Assembly: GCA_002715745.1 (NCBI GenBank)
Contig: PBAE01000007.1
Location: 62,222-68,176, forward strand
DNA: 5,955 nt
Source: Woeseiaceae bacterium
GTDB lineage: Bacteria > Pseudomonadota > Gammaproteobacteria > Steroidobacterales > Woeseiaceae
Direction of reading: 5' to 3'
A program made the position numbers and the translations under genes. Of the stretch, positions 1 through 4,638 are shown piece by piece; position 1 is the first letter of the stretch, and every line of letters begins with the position of its first letter. The notes under the pieces are model-generated. The model had not been told where the DNA came from. It worked only from the letters and a program-made list of their open reading frames with translations, and did not search any database.

Positions 1-583
1 TCTTTTTTTCTTTTTTTCTTTTTTCTGATCTATCGGTATCTAGAGGCTTTTCTTTAATCTCTTCAGACCTTTCAACATCATAGCTTGGTCCAGATTTAAC
101 TTGCTCTTCGTTTTTCTGAAGTTCCTTTTTTTTCTTTAGCTCTTCGGCTTCTTTTTGCTGTAGCTCTTGTTTTTGCTTCTCTAGTATTTCTTTTTGAATT
201 TTTTCTTGCTCTTGTTTTTCTCTTTGTTCTTTTTCTTTCTTTTCTTGTTCTGCTTGATTTTCTAGGACATCTCTTTTTACGTACGTTCTCTTTTTTCTGA
301 CCTCTACATTGACAGTCCTAGATCTGCCTTGTGACCCTGAGAGCTTTAGCTCAATTTGTGATTTCCTTTTAAGGGTTATTTTTTTTGGTACTGTCTTTTC
401 TTTGTTACCTTCATCAATTCCATGGCTCTCTCGAAGATGATTGAGTAATTTCATTTTAGCATCATCATTTATAGTATCGTCTCCACCATTTACTACAATC
501 CCAGCATCAGCAAGCTGAGATAAGAGTTTCTCTAGCGGAACTTTAAGTACACTAGCGAATTGTGAAACAGTTACATCTGCCAT
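1..583 (-). CDS. infB: Translation initiation factor IF-2, N-terminal part (3' end outside window)
   Basis: IF-2 is the cytoplasmic GTPase that places initiator fMet-tRNA on the 30S subunit and promotes subunit joining. Only about 194 N-terminal residues are present; the reading frame is still open at base 1, and the G domain and tRNA-binding domains lie outside. Residues 1-52 (starting MADVTVSQFASVLKVP) form the small helical IF2_N domain. Residues 68-104 (KKITLKRKSQIEL to VRKKRTYVKR) are the IF-2-associated domain typical of gammaproteobacteria. From about residue 105 onward the chain is an almost uninterrupted Lys/Glu/Gln linker, predicted helical, which appears as the pyrimidine-rich plus strand at 1-290. 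The ATG at 581-583 is supported by a GGAG at 591-594 with a 7-nt spacer and by the match to the family N-terminus. It follows nusA after 19 nt, so the two are co-transcribed. Family assignment is certain; only the truncation limits the call. Confidence 0.97.
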   Translation of the reverse strand, partial: MADVTVSQFASVLKVPLEKLLSQLADAGIVVNGGDDTINDDAKMKLLNHLRESHGIDEGNKEKTVPKKITLKRKSQIELKLSGSQGRSRTVNVEVRKKRTYVKRDVLENQAEQEKKEKEQREKQEQEKIQKEILEKQKQELQQKEAEELKKKKELQKNEEQVKSGPSYDVERSEEIKEKPLDTDRSEKRKKEKK

Positions 584-602
584 TTATTGACTCCATTCAT
601 AT

Positions 603-2102
603 TTATTCTTCGTCTTCATCAAACCAGTGTGATCTCGCATCCATAATTAATGCATCTGCTTTTTCTTTTTCCATATCCTCTATTTCAATCAAATCATCAG
701 AAGCTAATTCAGCGAGATCTTCTCGAGTAATAACACCCTTACTAGCAAGTTTAGATGCCAAACTCTTCGTAACTCCTTTTAGCTCTAGAAGATCATCAGC
801 TGGTTCAGCATTCTCAATAATTTCCTCAGCAACAATAGCTTGTGTGAGAAGCACATCTCTCGCTCGATTTCTTAGCTCATCAACTATGTCTTCATCAAAT
901 TCCTCTATCTGCATCAATTCAGAAGCGGGCACATATGCGACTTCTTCAACAGAAGCAAATCCTTCTTGAACAAGAATCAATGCAACTTCCTCATCAACAT
1001 CTAGTTGTCCTGAAAACAATTCAATCAAACCACGTGTCTCTTGTTCATTTTTCATATCGGCGTCAACTTCTGTCATCACATTCAACTCCCACTCAGTTAA
1101 TTCGCTTGCAAGTCGAATGTTTTGACCACCTCTTCCGATTGCCTGAGATAGTTTCTCCTCTTCTACAGCGACATCCATACTGTGCGCATCTTCATCAACA
1201 ACAATAGATATAACTTCAGCTGGAGACATTGCATTAATTACATATTGAGCTGGATTATCGTTCCACAAAATAATATCAACTCTCTCACCAGCAAGTTCAT
1301 TTGATACTGATTGCACGCGTGATCCTCTGATACCAACACACGCTCCAACTGGATCGATTCTGGGCTCATTGCTCTTGACAGAAATTTTTGCTCTGAGACC
1401 AGGATCTCTTGCAGCGCCAAGGATCTCAATTAAACCTTGTCCAACTTCGGGAACCTCAATTTTAAAGAGCTCTATCAAGAACTGTGGAGACGTTCTTGTT
1501 AGGATAAGTTGTGGGCCTCTTGGCTCGTCTTTGACCTCAGCGAGTATGGCTTTGACACGATCGTGCATTCTAATGGCTTCTCGAGGTATTAGGTTTTCTC
1601 TGGGTATAAAACCTTCTGCATTCCCACCTAGATCAATATAAGCGCCGTTCCTATCTACACGTTTTACTAAACCCGAGAGCAGTTCACCCTCACGATCTTT
1701 GTATTCGTCAGTGACTTGATCTCTCTCAGCTTCACGAACTTTTTGCACAATCACTTGTTTGGCCATTTGGGCCGTGATTCTCCCAAATTCAACCGAATCT
1801 ATTGGCACTTCAACATATTCACCTGGCGTAGCATTTTCATCAATATCGACGGCGTCGATCATTCTGAGCTCTTGATCAGGAAATTCAAGTTCTGTAGATT
1901 CATCCTCGAAAACCATCCATCTTCTGAAGGTTTCATGCTCACCTGTTTTTCTGTCAATCTGAACTCTCGCGTCGATGTCCTCTTCGTGTTTTTTTGCTGC
2001 TGCAGAAGCGAGTGCTGCCTCAATGGCACCAAATATAACGTCTTTTTCAACGCCTTTTTCATTTGAAACCACCTCAACTACCGTTAGTATTTCTTTACTC
2101 AT
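603..2102 (-). CDS. nusA: Transcription termination/antitermination factor NusA
   Basis: NusA binds RNA polymerase and nascent RNA; it enhances pausing and intrinsic termination and takes part in antitermination complexes. The 499-residue protein is close to the E. coli length of 495. The N-terminal RNAP-binding domain (about 1-130) begins MSKEILTVVEVVSNEKG and contains the conserved AKQVIVQKVREAER. The S1 domain is at about 137-202. KH1 has its GxxG loop at 257-260 (GIRG, after DPVGACV) and KH2 at 323-326 (GRGG in SQAIGRGGQNIRLAS). Two acidic helix-hairpin repeats follow, AR1 at about 366-425 and AR2 at about 436-495 (from ADDLLELKG), the layout seen in E. coli and its relatives and absent from Gram-positive NusA. 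The ATG start matches the family N-terminus. A GGAG at 2115-2118 lies 12 nt upstream, a rather long spacing. The rimP stop is 27 nt upstream and infB starts 19 nt downstream. No frameshift or missing domain is seen. Confidence 0.99.
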   Translation of the reverse strand: MSKEILTVVEVVSNEKGVEKDVIFGAIEAALASAAAKKHEEDIDARVQIDRKTGEHETFRRWMVFEDESTELEFPDQELRMIDAVDIDENATPGEYVEVPIDSVEFGRITAQMAKQVIVQKVREAERDQVTDEYKDREGELLSGLVKRVDRNGAYIDLGGNAEGFIPRENLIPREAIRMHDRVKAILAEVKDEPRGPQLILTRTSPQFLIELFKIEVPEVGQGLIEILGAARDPGLRAKISVKSNEPRIDPVGACVGIRGSRVQSVSNELAGERVDIILWNDNPAQYVINAMSPAEVISIVVDEDAHSMDVAVEEEKLSQAIGRGGQNIRLASELTEWELNVMTEVDADMKNEQETRGLIELFSGQLDVDEEVALILVQEGFASVEEVAYVPASELMQIEEFDEDIVDELRNRARDVLLTQAIVAEEIIENAEPADDLLELKGVTKSLASKLASKGVITREDLAELASDDLIEIEDMEKEKADALIMDARSHWFDEDEE

Positions 2103-2129
2103 TTTAATTTATATCTCCAAAAACATTCT

Positions 2130-2579
2130 TTATAACTCAGGAACCAGCCTTGTGTTCTCAATTGAGCGCATTTCAATAGTATGCTTTTCATTATCTACTT
2201 TAACTACAATCTGATCTTTTGATGCTGATATTAATCTGCCCCGATAGTTCCTTCTTCCCTCTATCGTTGGGAGTAATTTAATTTTTACTTCACTATTCAG
2301 AAACTTCTGATAGTGCTCGTGTTTTTTCAAGGTCCTGTTTAGCCCTGGAGAAGAAATCTCTAGCACATAATCTTCAGAGATTGGGTCCTCTACATCAAGC
2401 AGTAAGCTGACTTGACGGCTGACCGATTCACAGTCATCCAATGATATGCCTTCAGGTTTATCAATGAATAATCTCAATAACTTTTCACGGCCATGCTGCT
2501 TTACTTCGATGTCTGACAATTCATAACCCATGCCATTGATTGCTGGCTCAACGATCGTGTTTATCTTTTCTATTTGCAT
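2130..2579 (-). CDS. rimP: Ribosome maturation factor RimP
   Basis: RimP binds the free 30S subunit and helps late assembly of the 16S head and central region. From the ATG at 2577-2579 the protein has 149 residues, against about 150 in E. coli. The N-terminal domain runs to about residue 80 and includes the conserved stretches DDCESVSRQVSLLLDVEDPI and LEISSPGLNRTL (usually SPGLDRPL). The C-terminal SH3-like domain ends in RLVPEL. The open frame continues upstream to a TTG at 2621, but those 14 codons run through a terminator hairpin and its T-run, and homologues start at the ATG, so the ATG is preferred. Its Shine-Dalgarno is poor: only GGGA, about 3 nt from the start. It is the first gene of the rimP-nusA-infB operon, with 27 nt to nusA. 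The start choice is inference; the identity is secure. Confidence 0.96.
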   Translation of the reverse strand: MQIEKINTIVEPAINGMGYELSDIEVKQHGREKLLRLFIDKPEGISLDDCESVSRQVSLLLDVEDPISEDYVLEISSPGLNRTLKKHEHYQKFLNSEVKIKLLPTIEGRRNYRGRLISASKDQIVVKVDNEKHTIEMRSIENTRLVPEL

Positions 2580-2598
2580 TTTCCCATGTTTGACATAC

Positions 2599-2619
2599 AA
2601 AAAAAGGGACCTTAGTCCC
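2599..2619 (-). terminator. Intrinsic terminator-like hairpin T2, just upstream of rimP
   Basis: On the minus strand GGGACTAAGGTCCC forms a 5-bp perfect stem (GGGAC/GTCCC) with a 4-nt loop TAAG, followed directly by seven T residues (A-run at 2599-2605 on the plus strand). This is the form of a Rho-independent terminator acting in the direction of rimP. It ends 19 nt before the rimP ATG. The short stem suggests a moderate rather than strong terminator. On the plus strand there is no T-run after the hairpin, so it should act in one direction only. Confidence 0.7.
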
Positions 2620-2642
2620 AATTAACGTTAACTCGTTCCCCT

Positions 2643-2665
2643 AAAAAAAAACCCCTTTGTGGGGT
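2643..2665 (-). terminator. Intrinsic terminator T1 downstream of the P450 gene
   Basis: On the minus strand ACCCCACAAAGGGGT forms a 4-bp G:C stem, extendable by one A:T pair, with a 5-nt loop ACAAA. It runs into a stretch of nine T residues (A-run 2643-2651 on the plus strand). This is a typical compact Rho-independent terminator. It lies about 90 nt after the P450 stop codon and about 64 nt before the rimP ATG. It could end the AhpD-like/P450 transcript, or sit inside the rimP leader if the promoter at 2698-2727 is used. Confidence 0.8.
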
Positions 2666-2697
2666 CAGATTTCTACGTTTAATATCTATCCAAGAAC

Positions 2698-2727
2698 ATT
2701 ATAGTGCAATTTAATGTGGAAAAACAA
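2698..2727 (-). promoter_or_regulatory. Candidate sigma70 promoter for rimP-nusA-infB
   Basis: The minus strand carries a perfect -10 hexamer TATAAT (plus-strand 2698-2703). A weak -35 candidate, TTGTTT at 2722-2727, lies 18 nt upstream and matches TTGACA only at its first three bases. Transcription would start near 2691 and give a leader of roughly 110 nt containing both terminator hairpins. The background is A+T-rich, so a chance TATAAT is plausible. The call rests on position: it lies in the only sizeable gap upstream of a housekeeping operon that needs a promoter. Confidence 0.45.
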
Positions 2728-2755
2728 TAATATATTTCATTCTAATTCTGAATAA

Positions 2756-3925
2756 TTAAACAATCCATTCACATCTTAAGCTCAGGGGACCTCTAAATGC
2801 CCATCCATCAAAATCAACATCATTGGGATCGGTTAATTTTAAATTTTTTAACCGATCAAATACTTTCGGCAAAGCAATATCAGCAATCAATGCACGTGAT
2901 ACCCATGCACCAGCACAATAATGTGGTCCAGCACCAAATGTGACGGTAGGTCTCAAATCTCTGCTTGAATCAAAGCAGTCTGGATTATCAAAAAATTCTT
3001 CATCCCTATTTGCAGAACTGAACATAAAAAAGACTCGCTCGCCTTTATCAAACTTAATATCGTTGTATGTGTATTCTTTTGCTATTTCTCTTGGGGACAT
3101 TCCAATGGGTGAGATCCACCTGCCATATTCTTCAAATGCTTGTAACCATGAGTGATGGCCTTCTTTTACTTTAAGGAGTTGATCTGGCTCTCTCAAGAGC
3201 GCCCAAATACTGCCCGCGATAGCATCCCTTGGTTCATTTTGACCGCCGGATATTGCTAACTTAACATTAGCTCGAATCTGTTCTTCAGACAAACCTGCTT
3301 CAAGTTGCACACTGAGTATTGAGGCATTAGGTTTACTCTTTAACTCAGGAATCATTTCGTCGATATGAAAATCTATTGATCTTGTACAATCATAACAATT
3401 TTCTTCAATGGTCTTATCTCCAGCATAATTTGCACAGCCATCAATCATGCCTTGGCTCACTCTATCCATTTCTTGGTAACTCATATTTGTGAGACCGGTA
3501 ACCAATTTAAGTGCTTCACCTGATAGTGGTTTGACATATGCTTCGATTAAATCTGCTGACCCTAAAGGCTCTATTTTAGTGAGTATCTGATCAGCCTGTT
3601 CGTCGAAGTGATTTGACCATGTTTCTTTGACAGTTTTTGGTGATACCGAGGAAGAGATAGCTTTTCTTTCTCTCTGATGTGCCATGCTGTCCTTTCTCAT
3701 CATGTTCTCGCCCATGAGTTTTGTCATGAGACCTTCTGGTTGTCTTGATGAAAAGACATCAATTTTCTTCTCATTGATAAAAATATCGTCACGTTTAGTA
3801 AATAAAGTAGCATTTAGCTGGGGCACCTTAGCAATGGGTGCTGAATGACGCATTTCCGCCAGATCCGGATAAGGGTCTTTTTTGAATTCGCTCAGATCAA
3901 TATTGTATTCAGGTGCGTTGGACAT
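2756..3925 (-). CDS. Cytochrome P450 with non-canonical I-helix motif
   Basis: This is a soluble bacterial-type cytochrome P450 of 389 residues, with no N-terminal membrane anchor, expected to insert oxygen into an unknown organic substrate using electrons from a ferredoxin system. The heme-thiolate loop FGAGPHYCAG is at 330-339, with Cys337 as axial ligand. The K-helix ExxR is E266-Y-G-R269. The C-helix HxxxR that contacts heme propionates is H83/R87 in MAHQRER. The I-helix oxygen-activation segment, normally (A/G)Gx(D/E)TT, reads GGQNEPRD at 227-234, so Glu231 is kept but the following Thr is Pro. The ATG lies 7 nt after the stop of the AhpD-like gene, with no convincing Shine-Dalgarno, which suggests translational coupling. 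No redox partner is encoded in the window. I do not recognise the CYP family; the P450 assignment itself is secure. Confidence 0.95.
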   Translation of the reverse strand: MSNAPEYNIDLSEFKKDPYPDLAEMRHSAPIAKVPQLNATLFTKRDDIFINEKKIDVFSSRQPEGLMTKLMGENMMRKDSMAHQRERKAISSSVSPKTVKETWSNHFDEQADQILTKIEPLGSADLIEAYVKPLSGEALKLVTGLTNMSYQEMDRVSQGMIDGCANYAGDKTIEENCYDCTRSIDFHIDEMIPELKSKPNASILSVQLEAGLSEEQIRANVKLAISGGQNEPRDAIAGSIWALLREPDQLLKVKEGHHSWLQAFEEYGRWISPIGMSPREIAKEYTYNDIKFDKGERVFFMFSSANRDEEFFDNPDCFDSSRDLRPTVTFGAGPHYCAGAWVSRALIADIALPKVFDRLKNLKLTDPNDVDFDGWAFRGPLSLRCEWIV

Positions 3926-3932
3926 ACTGAGA

Positions 3933-4526
3933 TTATTTGTGTTTGCCTACTTCCCAGTCAGTATCACCAAGTAAATTATTTCCGGCTTCAATTGGCAGAT
4001 CCTCCAATGCTGACCCCATAGAGTCATTCCATCGGTTTAAATAACCAAATAATGCTATTACCGCGGTAATTTCAACAATATCATTGTCTTCCCAATGTTC
4101 TTTGAGTTTATTTTCTAGTTCTGCATCGACACCATTAGGGACAGAAGCTGCCGCGTGCGCATATTTTAATGCAATTTTTTCAGCGTCTGTATAGTGCTCA
4201 CTATTCTCATAGTTCCACGCATCCTTGAGGCGCGCTTCAGTTGAACCAAAACGTTGAGAACCTAAAATAGTATGTGCTTGACAGTATCTGCATCCTGATA
4301 CATAACTCGTTATATAACCAATTATTCTTTTAAATTCCGGAGTTACATTCCCATGACACTCCATAACTGCCATATTCAGTTCGGTGAACGCCCTGGCAAT
4401 CTTTGGCCTTCTCGACATCGTCCTGACACTGTTGGGTATTACTCCCAATGGCCCCTTAAAAAACTGGATAAATTCACAAAGATCGGATTCAATCTCATTC
4501 TCTTCAAGTGGTTTCACGAGCGCCAT
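3933..4526 (-). CDS. Carboxymuconolactone decarboxylase/AhpD-like family protein
   Basis: This 197-residue cytoplasmic protein belongs to the all-helical carboxymuconolactone decarboxylase/AhpD superfamily. Members include alkylhydroperoxidase AhpD and peroxidase-related proteins as well as true gamma-carboxymuconolactone decarboxylases. The core signature is SGCRYCQAHT, with Cys79, Cys82 and His85 forming a CxxCxxH redox-type site; this favours a thiol peroxidase-like or disulfide role over decarboxylation. The second half (AEKIALKYAHAAASVP, then IVEITAVIALFGYLNRWND at about 150-168) is the conserved C-terminal helical repeat with the NRxND element. The ATG is fixed by an excellent AAGGAG. 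It is the promoter-proximal gene of a pair with the P450, 7 nt apart. The exact substrate is unknown. Protection from P450-derived peroxide, or turnover of an oxidised product, are inferences only. Confidence 0.88.
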   Translation of the reverse strand: MALVKPLEENEIESDLCEFIQFFKGPLGVIPNSVRTMSRRPKIARAFTELNMAVMECHGNVTPEFKRIIGYITSYVSGCRYCQAHTILGSQRFGSTEARLKDAWNYENSEHYTDAEKIALKYAHAAASVPNGVDAELENKLKEHWEDNDIVEITAVIALFGYLNRWNDSMGSALEDLPIEAGNNLLGDTDWEVGKHK

Positions 4527-4531
4527 ATTAA

Positions 4532-4537
4532 CTCCTT
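4532..4537 (-). promoter_or_regulatory. Shine-Dalgarno AAGGAG of the AhpD-like gene
   Basis: AAGGAG on the minus strand lies 5 nt before the ATG at 4524-4526. It is the strongest ribosome binding site in the window and decides this start. The P450 gene immediately downstream has none, so this site may set translation of both. Confidence 0.85.
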
Positions 4538-4582
4538 TGTATAATTCACTTTATATATATATTTTAAATTATTGTTTTTATT

Positions 4583-4604
4583 ATTTATTTAATATTAAAT
4601 AAAT
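4583..4604. repeat. 22-bp perfect inverted repeat made only of A and T
   Basis: Eleven consecutive base pairs are symmetric around the AATATT centre (between 4593 and 4594), with a mismatch at the next pair. It lies about 57 bp upstream of the AhpD-like ATG and 34 bp past the hydrolase stop. It could be an operator for a dimeric repressor or a weak A/T hairpin. In A/T-only sequence such symmetry can also arise by chance. Confidence 0.5.
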
Positions 4605-4638
4605 TATTATTATATTGATTAACCTTCATAGCAATCAT

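Larger units (their letters stand above)
4527..4638. other. A/T-rich intergenic spacer, probable control region
   Basis: These 112 bp separate the CocE-like hydrolase from the AhpD-like gene. From about 4539 to 4620 the sequence is almost entirely A and T. Several -10-like words (such as TATAAA at 4550-4555, minus strand) can be found, but none has a credible -35, so no promoter is assigned. There is no G/C-rich hairpin with a T-run, hence no standard terminator for the hydrolase gene. The only ordered element is the 22-bp palindrome at 4583-4604. No small ORF with a Shine-Dalgarno was found. Confidence 0.6.

Noticed and set aside
1..60. Poly-pyrimidine tract as a simple repeat or regulatory element
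   Set aside because: It is the coding sequence of the Lys/Glu linker of IF-2, with the frame fully open.
562..969. Plus-strand Ser-rich ORF of 135 codons
   Set aside because: It lies antisense over the nusA 3' end and infB start, has biased low-complexity composition expected from reverse reading of acidic codons, and has no Shine-Dalgarno; nusA is certain.
1369..2214. Several plus-strand ORFs opposite nusA and rimP (1369-1641, 1716-2066, 1975-2214)
   Set aside because: All are shadows of strongly conserved minus-strand genes, with no family-like sequence or ribosome site.
2571..2587. Five-codon ORF (ATG GGA AAA TGC AAA TAG) overlapping the rimP start
   Set aside because: Nothing supports translation; it is too short to separate from chance.
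2577..2621. Longer rimP starting at TTG 2621
   Set aside because: The added 14 codons run through the T2 hairpin and T-run and are absent from homologues; the ATG at 2579 gives the family length.
2683..2703. Short leader peptide ORF (ATG TTC TTG GAT AGA TAT TAA) before rimP
   Set aside because: Its ATG overlaps the -10 box, so it would not be transcribed from the proposed promoter, and it has no ribosome site.
2580..2755. tRNA or structured small RNA gene between the P450 and rimP
   Set aside because: No cloverleaf, T-loop GTTCRA or CCA end is seen; only the two terminator hairpins are present.
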